NCBI GenBank assembly: GCA_946480245.1
Contig: CAMLIZ010000060.1
Coordinates: 1 to 24,644, forward strand
Length of the DNA stretch: 24,644 nt
Source: an uncultured Pseudomonadota bacterium
GTDB taxonomy: Bacteria > Pseudomonadota > Gammaproteobacteria > Burkholderiales > Burkholderiaceae
Direction: 5' to 3'
The notes under the pieces were generated by a model. The model was given only the letters and a program-made list of their open reading frames with translations, ran no database searches and was not told the DNA's origin. Of this stretch, positions 1 through 7,827 are shown piece after piece. The first letter of the stretch is position 1, and every line of letters starts with the position of its first letter. Both the position numbers and the translations under genes were made by a program.

Positions 1-2050
1 TGACGGTGTAAGGCACGGTCAGCACGGCTGACTGGCCGACGCCGAGCGATTGATAGGCGCTGGCCGACGGATCGAAGCTGTACGAACCGTCAGCGTTGAA
101 GGTCAGGCCGGCGGGCGCCGCGCCATTGAGCGTGAAGGCGAGAGATGCATTCGCGTCGGCGTCGGTGGCGACGACCGAGCCGGTGACGACCGTCCCATCC
201 TCGGCAATCGCAACGCTGGCCGCCTGCGCGACCGGCGCATCGTTGGTGCCGCTCACGGTCACCGTCACCGAACTGCTCGTGCCGTCGATGCTGGATACCG
301 CGAAGGTCTCGGTGCGCAGTTCACCGGCGCCCAGCGCCTGTACCGCCGGATCGCCGTTGCGCAGCGTGTAGGTCCAGTGGCCGTCGGCGGCGATCGCGAA
401 ATCGCCGTAGGTGCCGGCGCCGGCTGCGGTGTTGAAGCCGGCAGCGTTGTCCACATCGGCCGCGTTCAGCGTGCCGGCCGCCACGAGCGTGCCGTCCTCC
501 TTGGTCACGCCGGCGGCGGCTCCGCTGATCACCGCGCTGTCGTTGGCGCCTTGCACCGTCACCACGATGGCCTGGGTGGCGCTGCCATCCGCGCTGCTCA
601 CTGTGAGCGTGTCGGTCGCGCTGCCGCCCTGGTTCAGGGCCTGCGTGGCGGGGCGCGTATTGTCGAGCGCATAGCTCCAGGCGCCGGTGGCCGCGTCGAA
701 GCTGAACACGCCGTACGTGCCCTGCAGGTTGGCGGGCGCCTGGAAGTGGGCCTCGCCCGGGTCGACGTCGGTCACGGTGAGCTGGCCGCTTGCGCTGGCC
801 ACGCCCGGCTCGGCGTTGTTCACGCCGCCGGCTTCCACCACGGTGGCGGTGGCGCTGCCGCCGATGCTCGCGGCGTCGGGCTGCGGCGTGATCGTCAGGG
901 CAAGGGTGGAGGCGACCGATGCCGTGCCGTCGGTCACCGTGTAGCCGATCTCCGGCACGGCGCCGGCGTAGTCCGGCAGGGGCGCGAAGTGGAAGCTGCC
1001 ATCGGCGCCGATCGTGATGCTGCCGATGCCGGCGAGGGCAACGGTGTCACCTGCGGCAAAGCTGGCGCCACCCACCGAGAAGCCGCTGACGCTCAGCGCG
1101 TCCCCATCCACGTCGTGCGCGTCCACCAGCAGGTTGCCGGTGACCGCGCCGTCCTCCAGCACCGTGGCGCTGTGCGCCGGCACCACGGGGGCGTCGTTCA
1201 CCGGCGTCAGTGTGATCTGCGCCGTTGCCGTCGTCGACACGGCGCCCTGGTTGTCCACCACCACGAACTGGATGCTGCTGTTGCCGTTGACGTCCGCAGC
1301 GGGGTGGAACACGAGGCTGTCGGCCTGCTCGGGCGTCAATGACTGACCCTGTGCCACCGGGGTTCCGTCGGCGAGCGTGAGGCTGCCGTTGCCAGGCAGC
1401 TGGGTGACCACCACGGACACCACGCTGCCGTCGGCGTCGGTGCCGTGCAGCGAGATCGGCAGCGCGGCGTCCTCGTTGCCGGTGAAGTGGCCGGTACCGT
1501 CGGCCACCGGGGCGCTGTTGGGCGTGGCGGCGGGCGGCTGGCCCTGCGTGCCGGCATTGGTGTCCGGGCTGCTCATGGCGGTCGGCGCTCCGAAGTGCGC
1601 CACCGTCACCGGGTTGTCTGCCACCGCGGCGGGCGCCGCCACGCTTGCAGCGCTGGTGGTTTCGCTCACGCGGTCGACGCGCAGCCCCGGTTCGAAGCTG
1701 CCCCCATCGCCGCCGCCGCTCAGGCCGGCGGCCGGTGCGGCCTGCGCATCGCCTTCATTCACCTGCGCGATCACGCGGTCGAGGTCGTCGCCCACCGGCA
1801 CCGCCTGCGCGTGCGCGGTGGGTGCGGCGGCCGGCGCGCCCTGGGCCGCAGGGTGCGCGCCAGCCACGTGCACGGCACCTGCCGGATCGGTGATCTGCAC
1901 GATCGCGTTCTGCGCCGTCAGGATCTGGTCGCCTTCATGCAGCGCATCGCCCAGCCTCAGTGCGCGCAGCCGGCCGTCGGCACCCCGCACGAGCGCGGCG
2001 CCCCACAGTCCGGTAACAACTCCGAACGACGTCCTGGTCAGCGTGGGCAT
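1..2050 (-). CDS. LapA-like giant type I secreted adhesin, N-terminal part (3' end outside window)
   Basis: The reading frame stays open from an ATG at 2050 to the left edge, giving 683 residues. Residues 1-60 resemble the N-terminal retention module of LapA-family adhesins, which plugs the outer-membrane TolC-like pore and holds the protein on the cell surface. A helix-like stretch at 88-101 leads to PAAG at 106-109, matching the dialanine site cut by the periplasmic protease LapG, followed by a Gly-rich linker. Cadherin-like repeats ending in NDAPV-type motifs lie at about 181-290, 290-390 and 600-683. Two VCBS-like repeats (GTYG...W.Y.L...) lie at about 444-510 and 546-606. RTX repeats and the secretion signal should lie beyond the left edge. 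Only a weak GGGAAA-type ribosome site precedes the ATG. The upstream exporter genes support the assignment. The ligand is unknown. LapD and LapG are not in the window. Confidence 0.88.
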   Translation of the reverse strand, partial: MPTLTRTSFGVVTGLWGAALVRGADGRLRALRLGDALHEGDQILTAQNAIVQITDPAGAVHVAGAHPAAQGAPAAAPTAHAQAVPVGDDLDRVIAQVNEGDAQAAPAAGLSGGGDGGSFEPGLRVDRVSETTSAASVAAPAAVADNPVTVAHFGAPTAMSSPDTNAGTQGQPPAATPNSAPVADGTGHFTGNEDAALPISLHGTDADGSVVSVVVTQLPGNGSLTLADGTPVAQGQSLTPEQADSLVFHPAADVNGNSSIQFVVVDNQGAVSTTATAQITLTPVNDAPVVPAHSATVLEDGAVTGNLLVDAHDVDGDALSVSGFSVGGASFAAGDTVALAGIGSITIGADGSFHFAPLPDYAGAVPEIGYTVTDGTASVASTLALTITPQPDAASIGGSATATVVEAGGVNNAEPGVASASGQLTVTDVDPGEAHFQAPANLQGTYGVFSFDAATGAWSYALDNTRPATQALNQGGSATDTLTVSSADGSATQAIVVTVQGANDSAVISGAAAGVTKEDGTLVAAGTLNAADVDNAAGFNTAAGAGTYGDFAIAADGHWTYTLRNGDPAVQALGAGELRTETFAVSSIDGTSSSVTVTVSGTNDAPVAQAASVAIAEDGTVVTGSVVATDADANASLAFTLNGAAPAGLTFNADGSYSFDPSASAYQSLGVGQSAVLTVPYTV
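1724..1735 (-). other. Candidate LapG cleavage site (PAAG) in the adhesin
   Basis: Codons 106-109 of the adhesin read Pro-Ala-Ala-Gly, fitting the [TAP]AAG consensus known for LapA-family proteins. It sits about 108 residues from the N-terminus, between the retention module and the first repeat, where the site lies in Pseudomonas LapA. Cleavage is inferred. Confidence 0.6.
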
Positions 2051-2190
2051 GGCAAAGTTTCCCGGTCGGGCAGGTAAAAACAGCTGCAGGCAGCATAGGG
2101 CCCGAGGGTGCGCTTAAGTGCGCCGCGGCCGGGGGCGTTCGTGAAGCACATCACCGCCGGCCCGGCTTTGTGTGCGGTTGTAACAAGACG

Positions 2191-2211
2191 AACGGCCCGC
2201 GAAGGGCCGTT
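2191..2211 (-). terminator. Hairpin between the HlyD-like gene and the adhesin gene
   Basis: Perfect 8-bp arms at 2191-2198 and 2204-2211 flank a 5-base loop, 34 bases past the stop of the HlyD-like gene. On the minus strand the hairpin is followed by CGTCTTGTT, only a weak T-rich tail. On the plus strand a TTTT run follows closely. It may act as a terminator or partial attenuator of the exporter transcript, or as an RNA-stability element, and would leave the adhesin to a promoter between 2051 and 2190. No convincing -35/-10 pair was found there. Confidence 0.5.
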
Positions 2212-2244
2212 GGTTTTGGCGCGCGCCGCGGTGCGGCGTCTGGG

Positions 2245-3669
2245 TCAACGTTCGCGCAGCGCGTAGGCCTTGGCCTTGAGCACCGGCTTCAGCAGGTACG
2301 ACAGCACCGTCTTGCTGCCGGTGAGGATGTCCACCTCGGCGGTCATGCCGGGGATCACCGGCAACTGGTCGCCGAAGCTTGCCTTGTGCGTGCTGACGCG
2401 GACCAGGTAGTAGGCGTTGCCGCGCTCGTCCACCACGCTGTCGGGGCTGATGTTGTCGACGGTGGCATCCAGGCCCCCGTAGATGGAGAAGTCGTAGGCG
2501 GTGAACTTGACCAGCGCGCTCTGGTGCGGGCGGATGAAGGCGATGTCCTTCGGCGCCACGCGTGCTTCGAGCACCAGCGTGTCGTCGAGCGGCACGATCT
2601 CCACGATGTCGCGCCCGGGCTGAACCACCCCGCCCACGGTGTTGGCCATCAGGCGCTGCACGCGCCCGCGCACCGGTGAACGCACCTGTGCCTTGCTCAC
2701 CTTGTCGGCCAGCGCCACGGCGCCTTCGGTCAGCGCGTTGAGCTTGCCGCTCACCTCCGACAGCTCCTTGCGTGCGTCGTTGCGGAAAGTGAGCTCGGTC
2801 TCCTGGCTCTTGCGCTGTGCCTCGCCGATGGAGGCCTGCACGCGCGCGATCTGCGCGCCCGCCTGATCGGCGTCGCCGCGCAGGCGGGCGATGTCGCGCT
2901 CCAGCCGCAGGATGTCCACCTCGCTGACCGCGCCGGAGGCCAGCAGCGGCCGGGTCTTCGCGAGCTCCTGCTGGCTCAGCTCCAGCGAGCGCTCGGCCGC
3001 GGCCTTGCGCGCGCGCATCTCCGTCAGCTCCTGCTGGCGCTGCTGCAGCTGCTGGTTGTTGATCGACAAGAGGGTGGAGAGCTCGTCCACCTTGGCCTGG
3101 TACAGGCGCCGCTCCTCGTCGACGATGCGCTGCTGCTCCGCGCCGTCGGCCTTGGGCGGGTTGAACGCGCTGCCTTCGGCAAGGGCCTTCAGCCGCGCCT
3201 GGCGCACGCCCAGCGCGAAGCCGGTGGCCTCGCTTTCGCGCATGCCGGAGGCGGCACGAGTTTCGTCGATGCGCAGCAGCAACTGGTTCTTCTCGACCAC
3301 CTGGCCCTCGCGCACCAGGATCTCGGCCACCACGCCACCGTCCAGCGACTGCACCACCTGCAGCTGGCGCGACGGAATCACGCGCGCCTCGCCGCGCGTC
3401 ACCTCGTCCACGTGCGCAAAGGCGGCCCACAACAGCAGCAGCAGCAGCACGATGCCTGCGGTGCGCACGATCTTCTGCGCGCGCCGCGTGCGCTCGCGCG
3501 ACATCAGTTCGTCGGCCTCGAACTCAAAGCTGCGCAGCCCGCCCACGTCGGCGTCGTGCTCGCTCACGGTGGGGCCGAGCAGGCGCTCAGTGAGCGGGGC
3601 CAGTGCCAGGCGCACGCGCTCGAGCGTGGCGAACATCGCGCGACCGGCGCGGATCGCGGCCGCGTTCAT
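2245..3669 (-). CDS. Type I secretion membrane-fusion protein, HlyD/LapC family
   Basis: The 474-residue product is the periplasmic adaptor linking the inner-membrane ABC exporter to a TolC-type outer-membrane pore. It has a cytoplasmic N-terminus of about 68 residues, one membrane segment at about 69-86, a barrel/lipoyl half near 92-140, a long Glu/Gln/Arg-rich coiled coil at about 180-330, and a C-terminal barrel domain typical of HlyD proteins. The ATG overlaps the stop of the ABC gene in an ATGA, so the two are probably translationally coupled. The adhesin gene downstream is the likely cargo. Length is normal for the family. No outer-membrane LapE/TolC partner is present in the window. 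Confidence 0.92.
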   Translation of the reverse strand: MNAAAIRAGRAMFATLERVRLALAPLTERLLGPTVSEHDADVGGLRSFEFEADELMSRERTRRAQKIVRTAGIVLLLLLLWAAFAHVDEVTRGEARVIPSRQLQVVQSLDGGVVAEILVREGQVVEKNQLLLRIDETRAASGMRESEATGFALGVRQARLKALAEGSAFNPPKADGAEQQRIVDEERRLYQAKVDELSTLLSINNQQLQQRQQELTEMRARKAAAERSLELSQQELAKTRPLLASGAVSEVDILRLERDIARLRGDADQAGAQIARVQASIGEAQRKSQETELTFRNDARKELSEVSGKLNALTEGAVALADKVSKAQVRSPVRGRVQRLMANTVGGVVQPGRDIVEIVPLDDTLVLEARVAPKDIAFIRPHQSALVKFTAYDFSIYGGLDATVDNISPDSVVDERGNAYYLVRVSTHKASFGDQLPVIPGMTAEVDILTGSKTVLSYLLKPVLKAKAYALRER

Positions 3670-5867
3670 GAGGCCCTCGCCACGCGGCCGGCCTGCAGCG
3701 CTTCCATGATGCGGTCGCGCGGGCCGTCGGCCACGATCTTGCCGGCGTCCACCACGATGGCGCGGTTCACCAGCGACAGCAGCGAGGTGCGGTGCGTCAC
3801 CAGCACCATCGTCTTGTTGTGCGCAAAGGCGCCCAGGCGCGCGGTGACGTGCGCCTCGGTGGAGAAATCCATCGCCGACGTGGGCTCGTCGAGCAGCAGC
3901 ACCGGCGCGCCGTGCAGCACGGCGCGCGCAATGCCCACGCCCTGGCGTTGGCCGCCCGAGAGCAGCTCGCCGCGCTCACCCACCGGCATGTCGAAGCCGC
4001 GCGGATGGCGATTCACGAAGTCGATGAGGCCGGCGGTTTCGGCGGCGTGCAGCACGGCAGCATCGTCGGCGAACGGCAGGCCGAAGGTGATGTTGTCGCG
4101 CAGCGAGCCGTAGAACAGCATCACGTCCTGCGACACCGATGCCACGTTGCGCCGCACATCGGCCGGGTCGAGCTGGCGCACGTCCACGCCGTCGAGCAGC
4201 ACCGCGCCGTCGGTGGGCTGGTACAAGCCCATCATCAGCCGCTGCATCGTCGACTTGCCCGAGCCCACTCGCCCGATCAGCGCCACTCGCTCACCGGGGC
4301 TGATCTTGAAGCTCACGCCATCCAGCGCGCTGTCGGTGCGGCCTGGGTAGGCGAAGCGCACGTTGCGGAACTCGATCTCGCCGCGCAGCTCGCGCCGTTG
4401 CACGAAGGGCGTGCCGCCTTCGGTCTGCGCCGGGCGCTCCACCGGCTTGTCCATCAGCTTGTTCAGCGTCTCGAGCGCGGTGCGCGCGCCCTGGTACTGC
4501 ATCAGCAGGCCGACGATCTGGCCGGCCGGCGCCAGCGCCCGGCCCGCCAGCATGTTGGCCGCGATCAGCGCGCCCATCGTGAGCTGGCGCTGCGAGATCA
4601 GGTACACGCCGATGATCACCGTGCTCACGGTGACCAGCTGCGTCAATGTGCTGGTGGCGTACATGGCGCCCGACGAGAGGCCGCGCATGCGCACGTTCAT
4701 GCGCGCCAGGAAGCCATTGGCGCGTTCCCAGCGCGCCTGGATCACGCTCTCGGCTCCCTGCGTCTTGATGGTCTCGATGCCGGTGAGGCTCTCGATCAGG
4801 GTGGCGTTGCGCTGTGCCGAGGCGCGGTAGGTGGTCTCGGCCAGCTCATGCAGGCGATGCTGCAGCACATAGCCCACCACCAGGATCAGCGCGAACGCCA
4901 GCACCACCGGCACCACCATCCACAGCGAGATCCACGCCACCACCACCACGAACAGCAGCGCGAACGGCAGGTCGATCAACGCAGTGACGGTGCCGCTGGC
5001 GATGAAGTCGCGCACCTGCTCGAAGCCACGCAGGTTGGCCGCGAACGAACCCACCGACTCCGGCCGGTGCTCCAGGCGCATGCCCAGCACCTTTTCCATC
5101 AGCACCGCCGACAGCTGCACGTCGACCCGCGCGCTCGCCTCGTCCACGAAGCGGCTGCGCAGCTTGCGCATGAACAGGTCCGCGCCCAGCACCAGCATCA
5201 CACCGATGGCCAGCGCCCACAGCGTCTCGAGGGCGTTGTTGGGCACCACGCGGTCGTATACGTTCATCGAGAACATCGGCAGCGCCAGCGCGAACAGGTT
5301 CACCAGCGCCGCGGCCCACAGCACGTCGCGGTAGACGAAGCGCTGCTCCAGCAACGCGCCCCAGAACCAGTGCTGGCTTCGCGTGCCGCGCACGTCGGGG
5401 GTGCGGCCATCGAAGCGGAAGTGCGGCCGCACGAACAGCGTCACACCGGTGTAGCGGGCCAGCAGTTCGTCGCGGGAGATGTTCACCGTGCCCTGGCCGG
5501 TTTCCGGCAGCAGCAGGCGCGCGGTGTTGCCGTCGGCGGTGAAGTCGAGCAGCACGCAGGCCTTGTTGTCCTTCAGCACCAGCACCGCGGGCAGCGTGGC
5601 GGCGTCCAGCTCGCCCAGCGGCATGCGTTGCAGGCGGGTCGCCATGCCGGCACGTGCCGCGGCGCGCTCGGCCAGCTCCAGCGTGAGGCGGCCACCCACC
5701 AGCGGCAGGCCGGCAGAGAGCGACGCGCGCGAGGCGTTCTGGCCCTGCAGCCGGCATACCTCGACCAGGCAGTCGAGCAGCGGATCGGGATGCAGCAGAT
5801 CCTCGCGCAGGCGCACGATCGTGGCAGGGCCGGGCGCGGGGCCGGCGGGCGCAGAGGGGTTGCTCAT
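3666..5867 (-). CDS. Type I secretion ABC exporter with degenerate C39-like domain, LapB family
   Basis: The 733-residue product should use ATP to export the neighbouring adhesin across both membranes. Residues 25-150 form a C39-peptidase-like domain without the usual catalytic Cys motif, as in LapB and HlyB exporters that bind but do not cut their substrate. Membrane segments span about 180-450. The nucleotide-binding domain has Walker A GRVGSGKST (532-540), a Q-loop at Gln580, signature LSGGQRQG (636-643), Walker B ending at Asp660-Glu661 and an H-loop at His692. All key ATPase residues are present. The ATG lies 6 bases after the Nudix stop, and the stop overlaps the HlyD-like start. The order exporter-adaptor-adhesin supports a Lap-type system rather than a bacteriocin exporter. 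Confidence 0.93.
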   Translation of the reverse strand: MSNPSAPAGPAPGPATIVRLREDLLHPDPLLDCLVEVCRLQGQNASRASLSAGLPLVGGRLTLELAERAAARAGMATRLQRMPLGELDAATLPAVLVLKDNKACVLLDFTADGNTARLLLPETGQGTVNISRDELLARYTGVTLFVRPHFRFDGRTPDVRGTRSQHWFWGALLEQRFVYRDVLWAAALVNLFALALPMFSMNVYDRVVPNNALETLWALAIGVMLVLGADLFMRKLRSRFVDEASARVDVQLSAVLMEKVLGMRLEHRPESVGSFAANLRGFEQVRDFIASGTVTALIDLPFALLFVVVVAWISLWMVVPVVLAFALILVVGYVLQHRLHELAETTYRASAQRNATLIESLTGIETIKTQGAESVIQARWERANGFLARMNVRMRGLSSGAMYATSTLTQLVTVSTVIIGVYLISQRQLTMGALIAANMLAGRALAPAGQIVGLLMQYQGARTALETLNKLMDKPVERPAQTEGGTPFVQRRELRGEIEFRNVRFAYPGRTDSALDGVSFKISPGERVALIGRVGSGKSTMQRLMMGLYQPTDGAVLLDGVDVRQLDPADVRRNVASVSQDVMLFYGSLRDNITFGLPFADDAAVLHAAETAGLIDFVNRHPRGFDMPVGERGELLSGGQRQGVGIARAVLHGAPVLLLDEPTSAMDFSTEAHVTARLGAFAHNKTMVLVTHRTSLLSLVNRAIVVDAGKIVADGPRDRIMEALQAGRVARAS

Positions 5868-5873
5868 TCAGCG

Positions 5874-6422
5874 TCAGGCGATGTCGGCGCAGTGCACGCC
5901 GAACCGCCCGGTCTTTCGGTCTTCAAAGTAGCGCAGCAGGGTTTCGCGCGTGGTGCGGAAGGCGATCTCCTCCCACGGCACCTCGTCCTCGCGGAAGAGC
6001 CGGGCCTCGATGGTTTCGGGCCCGGGCTCGAAGCGCGGATGACGCAACGTGGCCAGATAGAACAGGTGCACCTGGCCGACGCGCACCACGTTCAGCAGCG
6101 TGAACAAGTTGCCCATCTCCACGTCGGCGCCCGCCTCCTCGATCGTCTCGCGCAGCGCGCCATCGGCAGTGGATTCGCCCAGCTCCATGAAGCCGGCCGG
6201 CAGCGTCCACAGGCCGCGGCGTGGCTCGATGTTGCGCCGGCACAGCAGCACCTGGTCCTGCCATATCGGCACGGTGCCTACCACGTTGAGCGGGTTTTCG
6301 TAATGGATCGTTCCGCAGTCAGTGCACACCGCGCGATCGCGGTTGTCTTCGGGGGGAATCTGGTAGCGCACTGCGCCGCCGCAGGCGCGGCAATATTGGA
6401 TGCTGCGGGGCGTCACGGGCAT
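5874..6422 (-). CDS. Nudix hydrolase with N-terminal zinc ribbon
   Basis: From the ATG at 6422 the product has 182 residues. Cys11-x2-Cys14 and Cys33-x2-Cys36 form a zinc ribbon of the NudC-like kind. A full Nudix box runs from Gly77 to Ala99, with the RE..EE..G core at 91-98. Such enzymes hydrolyse a nucleoside diphosphate linked to another group; the substrate cannot be read from the sequence. The frame continues upstream to an ATG at 6497, but that start would overlap the divergent hydrolase gene and adds 25 unconserved-looking residues, so 6422 is preferred. Only 6 bases separate its stop from the LapB-like gene, implying co-transcription with the exporter although no functional link is known. 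Confidence 0.85.
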   Translation of the reverse strand: MPVTPRSIQYCRACGGAVRYQIPPEDNRDRAVCTDCGTIHYENPLNVVGTVPIWQDQVLLCRRNIEPRRGLWTLPAGFMELGESTADGALRETIEEAGADVEMGNLFTLLNVVRVGQVHLFYLATLRHPRFEPGPETIEARLFREDEVPWEEIAFRTTRETLLRYFEDRKTGRFGVHCADIA

Positions 6423-6478
6423 GGCGGGCGCCAGTGTACTCGTGCGCTTTTCGTGCAATGGCATCATCGGCACACAAC

Positions 6479-6485
6479 AGGAGAG
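6479..6485 (+). promoter_or_regulatory. Ribosome binding site fixing the hydrolase start
   Basis: AGGAGAG lies 7 bases (from AGGAG) before the ATG at 6491. This favours that start over an upstream in-frame ATG at 6434, which would overlap the divergent Nudix gene. The 68-base divergent gap (6423-6490) must hold promoters for both directions, but no clear -35/-10 pair with normal spacing was seen. Confidence 0.6.
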
Positions 6486-6490
6486 CAGCA

Positions 6491-7183
6491 ATGACATTTG
6501 TCGTGAATCCGCCCGTTCAACCTGCCGTGCCCGTGGCCGGCGGCGGTGCTTTTCCGGTGCGGCGCATCTATTGCGTCGGCCGCAACTACGTCGAACATGC
6601 GATCGAGATGGGCCACAGTGGCCGCGAGCCGCCGTTCTTCTTCTTGAAGCCGGCCGACACCATCGTGCCGGTGGCCGAAGGCCAGACGGGCGAGATGCAC
6701 TACCCCACGCTCACGCAGAGCCTGCACCATGAGGTGGAGCTGGTGGTGGCCATCGGCCGCGGCGGCCGCGACATCCCGGTGGATCGGGCGCTGGACCATG
6801 TGTGGGGCTACGGCGTCGGCCTCGACATGACGCGCCGCGACTTGCAGAACGAGATGAAGAAGCAGGGCCGCCCGTGGTGCATCGGCAAGGGCTTCGACCA
6901 GGCGGCCCCGATCGGCGCACTGAAGCCCGCCGCCCAATGCCGGATCGACGCCGACACGCGCATCACGCTGAAGGTGAACGGCCAGGTGCGCCAGAGCAGC
7001 GTGATCGGCAAGCTGATCTGGAGCCTGCCCGAGGTGATCGCGCACCTGTCGGCCGCCTGGGAACTCGCGCCCGGCGACCTGATCTACAGCGGCACCCCGG
7101 AGGGCGTGGCGGCCGTGGTGGCCGGCGACCTGCTCGAGGCCGAGGTGGAGGGCCTGCCGGCATTGAAGCTGCGCATCGTGTGA
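6491..7183 (+). CDS. Fumarylacetoacetase-family hydrolase, likely fumarylpyruvate hydrolase type
   Basis: The 230-residue protein has the compact FAH fold of FAHD1/NagK-type enzymes, about half the length of the true fumarylacetoacetase FahA. Metal ligands of the family are visible as HHEVEL (Glu81, Glu83) and GLDMTRRD (Asp112), and the family signature SGTPEGV lies at 200-206. Members cleave C-C bonds in acylpyruvates. Together with the adjacent zeta-class isomerase this suggests the last two steps of gentisate degradation (maleylpyruvate to fumarylpyruvate to fumarate plus pyruvate). No gentisate dioxygenase is in the window, and an oxaloacetate decarboxylase or other acylpyruvase role is possible. 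The next gene overlaps or follows within 8 bases. Confidence 0.87.
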   Translation: MTFVVNPPVQPAVPVAGGGAFPVRRIYCVGRNYVEHAIEMGHSGREPPFFFLKPADTIVPVAEGQTGEMHYPTLTQSLHHEVELVVAIGRGGRDIPVDRALDHVWGYGVGLDMTRRDLQNEMKKQGRPWCIGKGFDQAAPIGALKPAAQCRIDADTRITLKVNGQVRQSSVIGKLIWSLPEVIAHLSAAWELAPGDLIYSGTPEGVAAVVAGDLLEAEVEGLPALKLRIV

Positions 7184-7191
7184 AGCCGACC

Positions 7192-7827
7192 ATGGAGCTG
7201 TACAACTACTTCCGCTCGTCCGCGTCGTACCGGGTGCGCATCGCGCTCGCGCTCAAGGGCCTGCGCTACGACTACAAGCCGGTGCACCTGGCGAAGAACG
7301 AACAGTTCAGCGAGTCGTACGAGGCGGTGTCGGCCTCGCGCCTGGTGCCGCTGCTGCGTGACGGCGAGCACAGCCTGACGCAGTCGCTGGCGATCATCGA
7401 GTACCTCGACGAGACGCATCCCGAGCCCGCGCTGCTGCCACGCGACCCGCTGGGCCGCGCGCGGGTGCGGGCGCTGGCGCTCGACATTGCCTGCGAGATC
7501 CATCCGTTGAACAACCTGCGCGTGCTGCGCTACCTGGTGCACTCGCTGAAGGTGAGCGAGGACGACAAGAACCGCTGGTATCGCCACTGGGTGGAAAGCG
7601 GGCTCGAGGTTGTGGAACGCCAGCTCGCCGCACAGCCGGGCCGCTATTGCCATGGCGACGCGCCCTCGTTGGCCGACTGCGTGCTGGTGCCGCAGATCTT
7701 CAACGCGCAGCGCTTCAACTGCCGGCTCGATCACGTTGCGAACGTCATGCGCGTGTTCGGGGCCTGCATGCAGCTGCCCGCGTTCAGCGAGACGCAGCCG
7801 TCCAAGTGCCCGGACGCCGAGGGCTGA
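7192..7827 (+). CDS. maiA: Zeta-class glutathione transferase, maleylacetoacetate/maleylpyruvate isomerase
   Basis: The 211-residue product begins MELYNYFRSSASYRVRIAL, matching the N-terminus of zeta GSTs with the Ser-Ser pair (9-10) that activates glutathione. The thioredoxin-like domain is followed by an all-helical domain with the conserved stretch near DAPSLADCVLVPQ. It should cis-trans isomerise maleylacetoacetate or maleylpyruvate using glutathione. Start choice: the ATG at 7192 matches the family N-terminus, but an in-frame GTG at 7180 overlaps the upstream stop (GTGTGA) and would add four residues. Its stop overlaps the pgeF start in TGATG. Pairing with the short FAH-family hydrolase suggests the maleylpyruvate (gentisate) version. 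Confidence 0.88.
   Translation: MELYNYFRSSASYRVRIALALKGLRYDYKPVHLAKNEQFSESYEAVSASRLVPLLRDGEHSLTQSLAIIEYLDETHPEPALLPRDPLGRARVRALALDIACEIHPLNNLRVLRYLVHSLKVSEDDKNRWYRHWVESGLEVVERQLAAQPGRYCHGDAPSLADCVLVPQIFNAQRFNCRLDHVANVMRVFGACMQLPAFSETQPSKCPDAEG

Noticed and set aside
50..1342. Long plus-strand open frame of 430 codons rich in Arg, Gly, Ala and His
   Set aside because: It is antisense to the adhesin frame, which has clear repeat motifs. Composition is typical of high-GC shadow frames and it has no recognisable domain.
6423..6490. Possible divergent promoter, TTGCAC with TACACT on the minus strand
   Set aside because: The spacing is 14 bases, too short for a standard sigma-70 promoter, and no alternative pair was convincing.
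3792..6494. Plus-strand open frame of 900 codons, extremely rich in His, Gln and Arg
   Set aside because: It runs antisense across the whole ABC exporter and Nudix genes, both with intact catalytic motifs. The composition is the expected complement of GC-biased codons.
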